Counted from the stretch's first letter, positions 19,845-29,862 are shown. The stretch: 64,000 nt of DNA from Ornithinimicrobium cryptoxanthini (GCF_023923205.1 NZ_CP099490.1:1488001-1552000), one strand, 5' to 3'. Translations and numbers: made by a program. The notes: generated from the sequence alone by a model not told the origin.

Positions 19845-20831
19845 TCAGAGGGTGGCCTCGATGTCGGCGATCATCTGACGCAGGCTGCTGGGGGAGGCGT
19901 TGGCGATGTACCAGGAGAAGCCGTCGACGACGTGGATCTTGTCGTTGGTGGCCGCGGACGTGGTGTTGACCAGGTCGTTGTTGAGCACCTCCAGCGCCGG
20001 CGCCTCGTCAGCACCGATCGCCGCAGCGCGGTCCAGGACGAGCAGGACGTCGGGGTTGAACTCGGTGAAGAACTCCTGGCTGATCTCCTGGCCGTGGGAG
20101 CCCTCCTCGTCGACCGGGGCGCCGGTGTCGGCATAGCCGAACGCGTCATAGACGATGCCGAAGCGCGAGCCGGGGCCGTAGGCGCTCGCGGTGCCGCCCG
20201 AGACCTGCACGAACAGAGCCGTGTCGCCGGTCTCGGCGGCCGCCGTGCCGACCTCCTCGACCTGGGCCATGATCTCGTCCATCTGCTCCTGGGCCTCGGT
20301 CTCCTTGGCAAAGATCGAGCCGAGCTGCACGACGCGCTCCTCGGTGACGGTCAGCTGCCCGGACGGCTCCTCGTAGCGGACGGACATGTCGAGCACGACG
20401 GGAGAGATCTTCTCCATCTCGGCCAGGATCTCGGGGTTGCCGCTGCGCCCCGCGATGATGATCAGGTCAGGCTCGAGCTCGTTGATCGCCTCGTAGTCCG
20501 GCTCCTGCAGGGTCCCGACGGTGGGGATGTCTCCGTCGACATAGGCCGCGAGGTCGTCGGGCAGATCGATGTTGGCGGTCGGGGCGGCGTCGACCTCGAT
20601 GCCGAGGTCGCCCAGCGTGCGGATGACGCTCCAGTCGGTCACGACGACGGTCTCGGGATCGACCGGCACGTCGACCGAGCGCCCCTGGGCGTCGGTGATC
20701 GAGATGGTCTCGGCACCAGCGGCCGCGGCGTCGCCGCCACCGTCGTCGGCGCTGCTGCCCCCGCCGCAGGCGGAGAGGGTGAGTGCGGCGGTCAGGGCGG
20801 TGGCGGCGACAGCGTGGTGACGCAGGTTCAT
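19845..20831 (-). CDS. Siderophore-binding lipoprotein of ABC importer
   Basis: 328 aa. A lipoprotein signal ends in the lipobox LSAC (Cys22), then a Gly/Ser/Asp linker and a periplasmic-binding-protein fold of the FepB/CeuE/YclQ type (about 45-325), with TDWSVIRTLGDLGI and the long central helix. It captures ferric siderophore outside the membrane and feeds the two permeases downstream. The promoter region carries a DtxR/IdeR box about 70 bases upstream of the ATG. Confidence 0.9.
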   Translation of the reverse strand: MNLRHHAVAATALTAALTLSACGGGSSADDGGGDAAAAGAETISITDAQGRSVDVPVDPETVVVTDWSVIRTLGDLGIEVDAAPTANIDLPDDLAAYVDGDIPTVGTLQEPDYEAINELEPDLIIIAGRSGNPEILAEMEKISPVVLDMSVRYEEPSGQLTVTEERVVQLGSIFAKETEAQEQMDEIMAQVEEVGTAAAETGDTALFVQVSGGTASAYGPGSRFGIVYDAFGYADTGAPVDEEGSHGQEISQEFFTEFNPDVLLVLDRAAAIGADEAPALEVLNNDLVNTTSAATNDKIHVVDGFSWYIANASPSSLRQMIADIEATL

Positions 20832-20898
20832 GAGGTCGTGCTCCGATGTGTGGGGACAGGCGGTCCGTGACGTGCAGACCCAGCCGACTATTTCGAGC

Positions 20899-20917
20899 CA
20901 GGTAAGGCTAACCTAAC
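20899..20917. promoter_or_regulatory. DtxR/IdeR iron box
   Basis: CAGGTAAGGCTAACCTAAC matches the 19-bp iron box consensus (TWAGGTWAGSCTWACCTWA) at all but the outermost bases. It lies upstream of the siderophore-binding lipoprotein gene on the minus strand. Iron-loaded DtxR/IdeR would repress the four-gene importer. Confidence 0.88.
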
Positions 20918-21084
20918 TAGGGCACCGTCATTTAGCAAACGCCTGCGTGTCGTATCTCCATCTCCAAGAATGGCACGCGGGCCCGGCTCGGACACATCCG
21001 GGTCCGGCGCCCCGATCGAAGGCCGGGGTCGAGGGCCGGGGCCGACAGTGGGGGCTGTCGGTCCGGCGTCGTACACTTGTTCGC

Positions 21085-21447
21085 ATGTCGGGACCTCCTG
21101 GATGGCCAGAGCGCGTGCCTCCGACGGGTGTGCCCGGCTGGGAGGAGGCCGCCGTGTCCTGGCTGCTGGACCAGTGCCCGGCCGACTACCGGGCCTACCG
21201 CGCCTGGCGCCGGCACCCGGTGGCCCTGGCCTGGATCACCGTGCGCCACCTGCAGGCCGAGCTCGACGCGATGCGGGGCGCCTGGCGCGATGTGCGGGCC
21301 GACCTGGGTCCGCTGCTGCCCCCGGGCTCGTTGGGTGACGTGCTCGGGTCGCTGACCCAGGAGGGACTGCGGCTGCGCGCCGCGCTGCGCAGTGCCCAGC
21401 TGCTCCTGGAGGCGATGCGGGTGAGGGCGCCGATTGCGCCACGCTGA
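21085..21447 (+). CDS. Small conserved-looking protein, unknown function
   Basis: 120 aa, probably soluble and mostly helical, beginning MSGPPGWPERVPP. The core LLDQCPADYRAYRAWRRHP looks like a conserved actinobacterial hypothetical of the dxs neighbourhood. The ATG is chosen because TACACT (-10) ends seven bases before it, giving a leaderless start; the longer open frame upstream lacks a ribosome site. No catalytic motif is visible. Confidence 0.7.
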   Translation: MSGPPGWPERVPPTGVPGWEEAAVSWLLDQCPADYRAYRAWRRHPVALAWITVRHLQAELDAMRGAWRDVRADLGPLLPPGSLGDVLGSLTQEGLRLRAALRSAQLLLEAMRVRAPIAPR

Positions 21448-21558
21448 CCCGTGCCCAGCCTGTTCGCAGCCCACAGGACGTAGACTCGACCAGCACGTCA
21501 ACGCGAGACGTCTCCCTCGGAGAGACATCTCCATCGCAGAGAAAGGCGCCGACGCATC

Positions 21559-23424
21559 GTGGGTCTGCTCAACAGCATTGCCGGTCCGGCCGACCTGAAG
21601 CGGCTCTCGTCGGCACAGCTTGCCGAACTCGCCCAGGAGATCAGGACCTATCTGATCGACTCGGTCTCGCGCACGGGCGGACATCTCGGCCCCAACCTGG
21701 GGGTCGTGGAGCTGACCATGGCGATCCACCGGGTCTTCGACAGCCCGCACGACACGGTCGTCTTCGACACCGGGCACCAGTCCTATGTGCACAAGCTGCT
21801 CACCGGACGCCATGACTTCGCGACGCTGCGCAAGCAGGGTGGCCTGTCCGGCTATCCCAGCCGCGCCGAGTCCGAGCACGACGTGGTGGAGAACTCCCAC
21901 GCCAGCACCTCCCTGTCCTGGGCGATCGGCATCGCCACCGGACGCAAGCTGCGCGGCGAGACCGATCGGCATACCGTCGCGGTCATCGGTGACGGCGCGC
22001 TGACCGGTGGCATGGCCTGGGAGGCCCTCAACAACATCGCGGCCAACCCGGACCTGCCACTGATCGTCGTGGTCAACGACAACGAGCGGTCCTATGCGCC
22101 GACCATCGGCGGGATGGCCGACTACCTCGCCTCGCTGCGGTCCTCGCGCAACTACGAGAACGTCCTGTCCTGGGGCAAGCGCCTCCTGCACCGCACCCCG
22201 GTCGTCGGGCGGCAGATGTATGACACGCTCCACGGGGTCAAGAAGGGCCTCAAGGACATCGTCAGCCCGCAGGGCATGTTCGAGGACCTCGGTCTGAAGT
22301 ATCTCGGGCCCGTCGACGGCCACGACCTTGCGGCGATGGAGACGGCCCTGCGCCGCGCCCACGACTTCGGTGGCGTGGTGCTGGTGCACGCCATCACCGA
22401 GAAGGGTCACGGCTATCAGCCCGCGACCAACGACGAGGCCGACCGGTTCCACGCGGTCGGTGTCATCAACCCCGAGACGGGGCTGCCGCTGGAGCTGTCC
22501 GGACGGTCCTGGACCGATGAGTTCAGCGACGAGCTGCTCGACCTGGCCGACGAGCGCGAGGACATCGTGGCCCTCACCGCCTCGATGCTCATCCCCGTCG
22601 GGCTCTCGGGGTTTGCCAAGAAGCACCCGCAACGGGTCTTCGACGTCGGCATCGCCGAGCAGCACGCGGTGACCATGGCGGCGGGACTGTCCTTTGCGGG
22701 GATGCACCCAGTGGTGGCGGTCTATGCGACCTTCCTCAACCGGGCCTTCGACCAGCTCCTGATGGACTGCGCCCTGCACCGTCAGGGTGTGACCTTCATC
22801 CTGGACCGTGCCGGCGTGACCGGCACCGATGGTGCCAGCCACAACGGCATGTGGGACATGGCCCTCGTCTCGATCGTGCCGGGGCTGCGGCTGGCCGCCC
22901 CACGTGACGGCGCGCAGATCCGGGTGGCGCTGCGCGAAGCCGTCGACGTGGCTGATGCACCCACCGTGATCCGCTTCCCCAAGGGGACGGTCGCCGAGCC
23001 CATCCAGGCGGTGGGGGCTCACGGAAGCGTCGACATCCTGCGGGAGAGCGAGCAGCCGGACCTGCTCCTCGTCTCCGTGGGCGCCCTTGCCAGCGTTGCG
23101 CTCGAGGTCGCCGAAAAGCTTGGTGCGCAGGGGATCTCCGTCAAGGTTGTGGACCCTCGCTGGGTCCTGCCGATCAGTGCTGACCTGGTGGAGCTGACGG
23201 GGCAGGCTGAGGCTGTCGCGGTGATCGAGGACAACCTGGTGGCGAGCGGGGTCGGCGCCGCACTGGCGGCCTGCCTGCGCGGCGAGGACGACCCCCGGCC
23301 GGTGTGGACCTATGGCATCCCCAAGGAATTCCTCGACCACGGCTCGCGTGGGCAGGTCCTGGAGCGGATCGGCCTGACCCCGGACACGGTCGCGACCTCG
23401 CTGACCACGCGCCTGCGCGGCTAG
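21559..23424 (+). CDS. dxs: 1-deoxy-D-xylulose-5-phosphate synthase
   Basis: Condenses pyruvate and glyceraldehyde 3-phosphate to DXP with thiamine diphosphate, the entry step of the MEP isoprenoid pathway. 621 aa, normal length. Visible: [16 protein letters not shown], the ThDP motif [31 protein letters not shown] and [15 protein letters not shown] of the transketolase-type pyrimidine domain. The GTG start follows AGAAAGGCG. A TAGACT -10 lies near 21482, with a small hairpin (GTCTC...GAGAC) in the leader. Confidence 0.95.
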   Translation: MGLLNSIAGPADLKRLSSAQLAELAQEIRTYLIDSVSRTGGHLGPNLGVVELTMAIHRVFDSPHDTVVFDTGHQSYVHKLLTGRHDFATLRKQGGLSGYPSRAESEHDVVENSHASTSLSWAIGIATGRKLRGETDRHTVAVIGDGALTGGMAWEALNNIAANPDLPLIVVVNDNERSYAPTIGGMADYLASLRSSRNYENVLSWGKRLLHRTPVVGRQMYDTLHGVKKGLKDIVSPQGMFEDLGLKYLGPVDGHDLAAMETALRRAHDFGGVVLVHAITEKGHGYQPATNDEADRFHAVGVINPETGLPLELSGRSWTDEFSDELLDLADEREDIVALTASMLIPVGLSGFAKKHPQRVFDVGIAEQHAVTMAAGLSFAGMHPVVAVYATFLNRAFDQLLMDCALHRQGVTFILDRAGVTGTDGASHNGMWDMALVSIVPGLRLAAPRDGAQIRVALREAVDVADAPTVIRFPKGTVAEPIQAVGAHGSVDILRESEQPDLLLVSVGALASVALEVAEKLGAQGISVKVVDPRWVLPISADLVELTGQAEAVAVIEDNLVASGVGAALAACLRGEDDPRPVWTYGIPKEFLDHGSRGQVLERIGLTPDTVATSLTTRLRG

Positions 23425-23428
23425 CCCG

Positions 23429-25447
23429 ATGACCGGGACCACCCAGGTGGCCGCGGTGCTCAACCCCGCTGCCGACCATGCCTGGGCGGCGCAGGCCGAG
23501 CTGCAGCGGGTGTGCCGGCTGCTGGAGTGGCCCGACCCCGACATCTACTACACGACCGTCACCGAGCCGGGCGCTCGTCAGGCCCGGGCTGCGCTCCGCG
23601 AGGGTGCGCAGCTGGTGGTCGTGGGCGGCGGCGACGGCACGGTCCGGCAGGTCGCTGGCGTCCTGGCCGGCACCGGCGTGCCGCTCGGCATCCTGCCACT
23701 GGGGACGGCCAACCTGTTTGCGCGCAACCTCGGTCTGGCGCGCTCCGACGTGACGGAGATGGTGCAGGCCGCGCTGCTGGGGCAGACACGCCACCTGGAC
23801 ATCGGCCTGGTCCGCTATGTGCAGCTGGGACCCGCGGGGCCGGTGGAGTCCCCACCGCACCACTTCCTGGTCCTGGTCGGCGCCGGGCACGACGCGGCCA
23901 CGGTCGCCGACACGAGACAGGCTCTCAAGCGGTGGGTGAGCTGGCTGGCCTATTTTGAGCCCGGCGCCCGCCGACTGACCAAGGCCCTGCTGCCACTGCG
24001 GGTCGAGGTCGACGGCGGCCGGCGTGAGGACCTCAGCGCGTGGAGCCTGCTGGTGAGCAACTGCGGGCTCATCCCGGCCGGCATCAAGGTGGCCGCCGAT
24101 GCCGAGGTGGATGACGGTCTGCTGGACCTGGTGCACGTCGCGCCACCGACCGTGGCGCACTGGGCCCCGATCGCGTTGAAGGGGCTGCTCGGCTTCCGTC
24201 GGGAGGTGCCCGGTCTGTCCTACCGTCAGGCCCGCACCGTCAAGGTCTTCAGCGAGGAACCCGTCGTGATCCAGATCGACGGGGACCCGCACCCGGACAT
24301 CCTGGAGCTCGACTGCACCGTGCTGCCCGGGCAGCTGACCGTGCGGACCGCACGGTCCACTCAGGCGAGCACGATCAGCACCTTGATGCGGGGCTGGACC
24401 GGCCGCGGTGCGGAGCGGCGCATCCTGCGGGTGCTGCGGCATACGCCCCCTGAGGAGCTGGACGCCGTCCTCGGCGAGGTCGACCTGGAGGCCCTCGTGC
24501 GCAAGCTGGACGACCACCGGCCCGGCCCGGACCACCGCAGCGCCCTGCTGGACCTGCTGGTCCGCGAGCGCCGGCAGGTGCTCACCGTGGCCCGTCTGGC
24601 GCAGCTGGCGACGGCGCTGCACCGGGGGCCGACCCCGCGCAGCCACGAGCTGGCGATCCGGGACCTCGTCCTGTCGCTGCGCGGCGAGGAGCTCGAGGAG
24701 TTCAAGTCCATGGTCAACAGCAGCGGCAGCTATCACGACCTCGACCACCTGGTCTTCGACGACATCGGCGACGACGAGCTGCGCACCCAGATCCTGGCGC
24801 ACATCGCCGCCGAAGCGGTGGGCCGTGCCTCAGCTGACCTGCGCATCCTGTGCGACATCGACGACACGGTGCTCTGCATGTTGCACGACCGTCGATATCC
24901 GCGGGGGACGGTCTATCCGGGCGTCGTGGAGTTCCTGCTCGCCCTGGACCACGGAGCCGCCCGTGAGCCGGGTCGCCCTGGTGACCTGACCTTCATCACC
25001 GCACGCCCGAGCGACCCGCGGGGGCTGGTCGAGAGCTACACCCGCAACGGCCTGGCAGAGCTCGGGCTGCCGCCGCACTCGGTGATGACCGGGCACATCC
25101 TCAACGTGGCCACCAAGGGGAGGATCGCCGAGCGCAAGATGGCCAACTTCGACCGCTCGCGCCTGCTGTTCCCCGAGTGCCAGGTCGTCTTCATCGGAGA
25201 CAACGGGCAGGCCGACGTCGAGGTGGGTCGCGCGATGCTCGCACGTGACCCCGAGCACGTGCGGGCGGTGTTCATCCACCACGTGAGCCCGGTCGGGCCG
25301 GACGTGCGTGCGTCGCTGGCTGCCGAGGGGATCTGGCTCTTCGACACGTATGCCGACGCCGCGGCCCGGGCGCACGAGCTGGGCCTGATCTCGGAGCAGG
25401 GGTTCGAGCAGGTGCGTGCCGCGGTCGAGGCGACCAGGTCGGGCTAG
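23429..25447 (+). CDS. Diacylglycerol kinase domain fused to App1-type phosphatidate phosphatase
   Basis: 672 aa with two enzymatic parts. Residues 1-300 are a diacylglycerol/sphingosine-kinase-type lipid kinase with GGGDGT at about 66-71 and PLGTANLFARNLG. After a helical linker (about 310-450), the C-terminal part carries CDIDDTVLCM near residue 475 (DxDxT HAD-like signature), FITARPSDPRGL and FIGDNGQADVEV, as in the App1 phosphatidate phosphatase catalytic domain. One domain would make phosphatidate, the other remove the phosphate. The ATG is five bases after dxs. Its stop shares CTAG with the convergent MFS gene. Confidence 0.83.
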   Translation: MTGTTQVAAVLNPAADHAWAAQAELQRVCRLLEWPDPDIYYTTVTEPGARQARAALREGAQLVVVGGGDGTVRQVAGVLAGTGVPLGILPLGTANLFARNLGLARSDVTEMVQAALLGQTRHLDIGLVRYVQLGPAGPVESPPHHFLVLVGAGHDAATVADTRQALKRWVSWLAYFEPGARRLTKALLPLRVEVDGGRREDLSAWSLLVSNCGLIPAGIKVAADAEVDDGLLDLVHVAPPTVAHWAPIALKGLLGFRREVPGLSYRQARTVKVFSEEPVVIQIDGDPHPDILELDCTVLPGQLTVRTARSTQASTISTLMRGWTGRGAERRILRVLRHTPPEELDAVLGEVDLEALVRKLDDHRPGPDHRSALLDLLVRERRQVLTVARLAQLATALHRGPTPRSHELAIRDLVLSLRGEELEEFKSMVNSSGSYHDLDHLVFDDIGDDELRTQILAHIAAEAVGRASADLRILCDIDDTVLCMLHDRRYPRGTVYPGVVEFLLALDHGAAREPGRPGDLTFITARPSDPRGLVESYTRNGLAELGLPPHSVMTGHILNVATKGRIAERKMANFDRSRLLFPECQVVFIGDNGQADVEVGRAMLARDPEHVRAVFIHHVSPVGPDVRASLAAEGIWLFDTYADAAARAHELGLISEQGFEQVRAAVEATRSG

Positions 25448-26691
25448 GTGGACGGCGCCTCGTCGTCGGGCAGCTGCACACTCCGGAAGGGGGACAGCGT
25501 CGGGATCAGCGCTGCCACCACGAGGCCCACGACGCAGACCAGGATCGTCGGCCGGTTGCCATAGGTGAGCGCGAACCACCCGGCCAGCGGCGCGGACACG
25601 GTGATCGTGCCCCAGTTGAGCGACCGGATGGTGGAGTTCATCCGGGCCCGCAGGCGGTCGGGGGTGACGGCGTTGCGATAGCTCATCTCCAGCGGCCCGC
25701 GCAGACCGTTGCTCACGCCATAGATCAGCTGGCCGGCGACCAGGACCGGGAGGCCAGCGTCCCCTTCGGGCGCCAGCGCGGCCAACAGGAATGCCAGCGG
25801 GGCCAGCCAGGTGGCCGCGCAGATGACCGACCCGGCGCCGAATCGGTCCGCGGCCCGTGGGGTCAGGCCGGCAGCGGCCACGCCGGTGAGGCCCGCGGAC
25901 GCGAGGACCAGCCCGATCGCCACTGGCCCCAGCCCGATCTCCTCGGAGGCATAGAAGACCAGGATGGTCATGACGGCGGAGTTGAAGAAGAACCAGGTGT
26001 GCAGCCCGATCGCGTAGGGCGCGAGCGTGGGGTGCCGATAGACCCAACGGGCCCCCTCCCGCAGCTCGCGCCACAGGTGCCGCTCGGTGCCGTCAGCCGG
26101 AGGGGGCTCGGTGACCCGGATCGTGGAGAGCACGAGAGCCGACACGGCATAGGTGCCAGCGTTGACGAGGATCGCGATGGGCGCTGACGCCACCCGGACC
26201 AGGACGCCGGCGAGCAGGGGGCCGAGAGCCTCGGCCGCCGTCATGGACTGTTCGATGCGCGCATTGGCGCGGGACAGCATCGAGGTGGGCACCAGGCGCG
26301 GCAGGAACGACTGGTGGGCAGCGGTGGCAGACAGGGACGCTGTGCCTGCGACGAAGACCAGGACGGCCACCAGGGGCACGGTCAGCCACCCCAGCAGGCC
26401 GAGCCCGCCGATGGCACCGAACGCCAGGGCACACACCGCGTCACCGACGACCAGCACCGGCTTGCGACGGACCCGGTCGATCAGGACCCCTGCGACGAGG
26501 CCAAAGAGCAGCATCGGCAACCACTGGGCCGACCGGACCAGTCCCAGTGCCACCTGGTCGGCCCCGAGCGTCTCGATGAGCAGCAGCTGGAGGGCCAGCC
26601 CCGAGGTGAACACACCCAGCCACTTGGCGGTGTCGGAGATCCAGAGCTGCACGAACGCGGGATAGCTGAACACCCCGGCGCCCCTGGTCAT
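25444..26691 (-). CDS. MFS transporter (EntS/MFS_3-like exporter)
   Basis: 415 aa with twelve predicted helices. The MFS loop signature DRVRRKPVLVVGD lies between helices 2 and 3. The family contains siderophore and drug exporters; the substrate is unknown. ATG 26691 is chosen; a TTG at 26703 is in frame, and TAGCAT lies just upstream, leaving the true start uncertain by four codons. The stop shares CTAG with the lipid kinase-phosphatase gene. Confidence 0.82.
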   Translation of the reverse strand: MTRGAGVFSYPAFVQLWISDTAKWLGVFTSGLALQLLLIETLGADQVALGLVRSAQWLPMLLFGLVAGVLIDRVRRKPVLVVGDAVCALAFGAIGGLGLLGWLTVPLVAVLVFVAGTASLSATAAHQSFLPRLVPTSMLSRANARIEQSMTAAEALGPLLAGVLVRVASAPIAILVNAGTYAVSALVLSTIRVTEPPPADGTERHLWRELREGARWVYRHPTLAPYAIGLHTWFFFNSAVMTILVFYASEEIGLGPVAIGLVLASAGLTGVAAAGLTPRAADRFGAGSVICAATWLAPLAFLLAALAPEGDAGLPVLVAGQLIYGVSNGLRGPLEMSYRNAVTPDRLRARMNSTIRSLNWGTITVSAPLAGWFALTYGNRPTILVCVVGLVVAALIPTLSPFRSVQLPDDEAPST

Positions 26692-26714
26692 GGGCTCAGT
26701 CAAACAGGTCGATG

Positions 26715-27644
26715 CTAGACCGGCTTGACCTCCTCGAACAGTTCGTGGGGGTCGGCGTCGAGCCCGCGTGCCTGGAACCAGGAGCAGACGTTGCGGCAGT
26801 CCCTCATCAGCAGCTCCGGGCCGTTGGGGTTGGCGATCAGGTCGACGATCTGGGGCAGGTCGATGATGACTAGCCGCTCGCCGGCCGCCAGGATGTTGTA
26901 TGCCGAGAGGTCGCCGTGGGCGACCCCCTCGGCTGCCATGACGGAGATCGCGGTCCGGACCTGGACGAAGTACTCCTCCAGCAACCCGGCACCAGGTCTG
27001 ACCTGGGCCAGTCGTGGGGCCGGTGCGTCGTCATACTGGATGAGCTCCATGAGGATCTCGGTGCCGTCGAGCTGGACAGGGTAGGGGACCGGGAGCCCGG
27101 CGGTCCAGTAGCGGCACAGGGCATCCCACTCGGCGACCGCCCACTGCCCGGCGGCGACGCTGCGTCCCCACTCGGACTTGCGGGCGAGGGCGCGCTGGTC
27201 GCGGCTGCGACGGACCGTGCGGCCCTCGGTGTAGTCGCTGCTGCGGCGGAAGCTGCGGTGGTCCAGGTCGCGATAGCGCTTGGCCGCCATGACCACGCCG
27301 GTGCCGTCCGGTGCGGTGCGCTCGAGCAGGAAGACGTCCGCCTCCTTGCCGGTCTTGAGGATGCCGAGCTCGGTGTCGAGGGCGCCCGAGTCGGTGATCA
27401 CCCAGTCGGGCAGCGGCTCGGGGCCGCGACAGCCCTTCTCGACGTCCCAGTAGGTGGTGAACGTGGGGCCGTCATCGGGGGAGTCAGGGCCGCGGGGACC
27501 GTCGGGCGGCCGGTCGTCGGGGCCGTCGAGGGGGACGTAGTCGAAGACGAAGAACGGGTCGATGTCGTCGGCGCGGTGGCCGTCTGGGCGCTCGCCGTGG
27601 CGCTGGTCAGTGCTGGACGCGTGGTCCTGGTGCTGCAGGGACAA
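26715..27644 (-). CDS. RIO-type serine/threonine protein kinase
   Basis: 309 aa. A Pro/Asp-rich N-terminal segment (about 1-75) precedes the RIO1-like kinase. Motifs are GKEADVFLLER (nucleotide loop), VVMAAKRYR (Lys), VAHGDLSAYNIL (catalytic loop Asp/Asn) and VIIDLPQIVD (metal site). Bacterial RIO kinases are poorly understood; archaeal and eukaryal ones act in ribosome assembly. TTG 27644 is chosen because AGGAG lies five bases upstream. A leader hairpin CTGGTG-GGCA-CACCAG sits at 27671-27686. Confidence 0.85.
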   Translation of the reverse strand: MSLQHQDHASSTDQRHGERPDGHRADDIDPFFVFDYVPLDGPDDRPPDGPRGPDSPDDGPTFTTYWDVEKGCRGPEPLPDWVITDSGALDTELGILKTGKEADVFLLERTAPDGTGVVMAAKRYRDLDHRSFRRSSDYTEGRTVRRSRDQRALARKSEWGRSVAAGQWAVAEWDALCRYWTAGLPVPYPVQLDGTEILMELIQYDDAPAPRLAQVRPGAGLLEEYFVQVRTAISVMAAEGVAHGDLSAYNILAAGERLVIIDLPQIVDLIANPNGPELLMRDCRNVCSWFQARGLDADPHELFEEVKPV

Positions 27645-27822
27645 GAGAACTCCTGAGAGAAGGATGGTGGCTGGTGGGCACACCAGAGGCAGTCATAGAC
27701 ACGTCACTGCTCCTCTCGTCAGGGGTCCGCCGCAGCGGTCCGGGCTCGGCGGCCGATCGCCGCGACGGGTCCTAGCCTCTCGCAGGCCCCCGCCGGTCCG
27801 CAACGGGTTTTGTGGGTGGCTG

Positions 27823-27875
27823 CGAAACCGCTGAAAAAAGACGGGGCGGACCCGCGAAACCACTACCAAAATTGG
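27823..27875 (+). repeat. Bipartite 32-bp-period repeat, copy 3
   Basis: The halves are 27823-27843 (ending AAAAAAGACG) and 27855-27875 (ending CCAAAATTGG), start-to-start 32 bp with an 11-base GC-rich spacer. It lies four bases beyond the selB stop codon (minus strand). The AKPL...NHYQNWW frame is open. A short inverted fragment (CGGGTTTTG) precedes it at about 27804. Confidence 0.83.
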
Positions 27876-27879
27876 TGGG

Positions 27880-29727
27880 CTAGCGGACGACCTGGCGCAG
27901 CTGGCCGTCGACGCGACGGGTCCAGCCGCGTGCGTCCAGGTGCTCCAGCAGTGGAACCGCGACCCGCCGTGTGGTGCCGAGCGCCTGGCGGGCGGCGCTG
28001 AGGGTGAAGGGCTGTTCCAGGGCGGCGAGCCGGCGCATCGCGAGGGCCGGGGCGTCAGGTAGGAGCACGATGTCATCGGCCAGCCGCAGCAGCCGTCCGA
28101 TCCGGGCTGCGGCCGCCAGCTCGGTCGGACCCAGTCCGAAGGCAGTCAGGTCGTCGCGCTCGGGAGCGTCGAACGGTGCCGCCCGCAGACGTCGCTCGAC
28201 CTCAGCCACGGCGGTCTCGGCGGCACCGAGACCACCAGCGTCCGCCGGGCGCACGCGTCCGTCCGCCACGACGAGTCTGGCGGCGTCGGCGAGGTGTCGG
28301 ACCAGGTCGGCAGTCAATGGCGGTATGCCGTGCTGCAGCGTCCCGCCGTCCGCCGTCACGCGCAGGTGGTCCGGCAGGTCGAGGAGCCGGCCGGCCTCGG
28401 CGAGCGGGACCCCCTGGCTCAGCGGGTTGGCCTGGTGGTGGGCCCGGACCCGTTCCGTGAGCAGGTCTCCCCAGTCGTTGAGGGCTGCCTCGTCGACCCA
28501 CCACTGGCCGACCCGGACACCCGAGGTGGGGGCAGGCAGCCCGAGCTGCGTCAGGACCGTGGGGTGGTCGGCGGCACGTGATCGCAGCCGGAGATCAGCG
28601 GGGGAGTCCGCCCCGTCCAGCTCCTGAGCCCGCCGTCCCGCGGCACCCCGGCGCCGCAGCGGGAGCGGGTCGACGTCGACGACGGTCAGGGACCACAGGC
28701 GCCGGTCGCCGGGGTCGCGCAAGATGGTGCGGTCGCCGACGTGCCACGGCAGCGGCGTCGAGAGGGTGAGTCGTGCGTAGCCGCTGCCCAGGGGACGGAC
28801 GTGGGTCGGCTGGGCCGCGGTCCCGACATGAAGGATGGCCTCGACCGGCGGTGTCGCCCGCTCCTGACGGGAGTGGCCGAGCCCGGTGTCGACCGGCTCA
28901 AGGGCAACGTCGACGACCTGTGCCTCGGCATATGCACCAGGGGTGAACAGGACGGACGAGCGAGCGGCGAGGTCGGTCTCGGTGCGGCGCAGATTGACAG
29001 CGACCCGGGACACCGGGCCGACCACGTCGTGGGGCAGGTCCTCGCTCTGCAGACCGCGCACGACCACCTCGCGCGATCGCTCCCCGGAGAGCAGGGTCAG
29101 GTGATCACCGGTGCGCAGGGTGCCGGCGCCGAGCGTGCCAGTCACCACGGTCCCGGCACCTGAGATGGTGAACGAGCGATCGCACCACAGACGCACCGGG
29201 GCGTCCGCGTCGGGGGCGGGCATCCGGGTCACGAGGTCGTCGAGGGCCTCGCGCAGCTCGTCCAGACCCTCGCCGGTCACCGCTGAGACCGGACACACCG
29301 GCAAGGACAGGCCCGCCCCGGCGAGGTGCCGGCTGGCCTCCTCGCGCACGGCGTCCGCGCGCGCAGGGTCGGCCAGGTCGCACCGGGTGAGCACGAGCAC
29401 GCCGTCGCGGATGCCGAGGGCGCGCACTGCCGCCAGGTGCTCAGAGCTCTGCGCCTGCCACCCCTGGTCGGCCGCGACCACGAAGACCACGGCTGCGGAC
29501 GGTCCCAGGCCGGAGAGGGTGGTCGCGATGAAGCGCTGGTGCCCGGGCACGTCCACGAACGCGACGTCCGCTCCACTGGGCAGCTTCGTCCAGGCAAAAC
29601 CGAGCTCGATGGTCAGTCCGCGGGACTTCTCCTCACCGAGGCGGTCGGGATCCCGGTCGGTGAGCGCCCGCACCAGCGTCGACTTGCCGTGGTCGACGTG
29701 ACCGGCCGTGGCCAGCACCCGCTTCAC
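27880..29727 (-). CDS. selB: Selenocysteine-specific elongation factor SelB
   Basis: A GTPase that brings Sec-tRNA-Sec to the ribosome at UGA codons followed by a SECIS hairpin. 615 aa. G motifs are GHVDHGKST (about 9-17), DVPGHQRF (59-66) and TRCD (114-117). EF-Tu-like domains II and III follow, then C-terminal winged-helix modules (about 370-615) that bind the SECIS. It lies just downstream of the tRNA-Sec gene and of the selenoprotein formate dehydrogenase genes that need it. SelA and SelD are not in the window. Confidence 0.94.
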   Translation of the reverse strand: MKRVLATAGHVDHGKSTLVRALTDRDPDRLGEEKSRGLTIELGFAWTKLPSGADVAFVDVPGHQRFIATTLSGLGPSAAVVFVVAADQGWQAQSSEHLAAVRALGIRDGVLVLTRCDLADPARADAVREEASRHLAGAGLSLPVCPVSAVTGEGLDELREALDDLVTRMPAPDADAPVRLWCDRSFTISGAGTVVTGTLGAGTLRTGDHLTLLSGERSREVVVRGLQSEDLPHDVVGPVSRVAVNLRRTETDLAARSSVLFTPGAYAEAQVVDVALEPVDTGLGHSRQERATPPVEAILHVGTAAQPTHVRPLGSGYARLTLSTPLPWHVGDRTILRDPGDRRLWSLTVVDVDPLPLRRRGAAGRRAQELDGADSPADLRLRSRAADHPTVLTQLGLPAPTSGVRVGQWWVDEAALNDWGDLLTERVRAHHQANPLSQGVPLAEAGRLLDLPDHLRVTADGGTLQHGIPPLTADLVRHLADAARLVVADGRVRPADAGGLGAAETAVAEVERRLRAAPFDAPERDDLTAFGLGPTELAAAARIGRLLRLADDIVLLPDAPALAMRRLAALEQPFTLSAARQALGTTRRVAVPLLEHLDARGWTRRVDGQLRQVVR

Positions 29728-29766
29728 CGCGCTCCTTCCCGCGCCGGGACCCTCCGGCAGACGTGT

Positions 29767-29862
29767 TGGCGGAGGCGGACGGGAATCGAACCCGCCAGAC
29801 CGAGATGCTCGGCCTCACCGGTGTTGAAGACCGGGGGGCCCACCAGGAACCCAGACGCCTCC
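29767..29862 (-). tRNA. selC: tRNA-Sec (anticodon UCA)
   Basis: 96 nt including an encoded CCA. The 5' end GGAGGCG pairs with CGCCTCC before G73-CCA. The anticodon arm CCGGT-CTTCAAC-ACCGG presents TCA. A seven-pair extra arm (GGCCGAG/CTCGGTC, loop CAT) and a GCGGG-TTCGATT-CCCGT T-arm follow. The long variable arm, UCA anticodon and discriminator G are typical of bacterial tRNA-Sec. It lies 25 bases after the transporter gene and 39 bases before selB on the same strand. Confidence 0.95.

Noticed and set aside
21448..21558. Riboswitch in the dxs leader
   Set aside because: Only a small hairpin is visible and no thiamine or other riboswitch core could be recognised.
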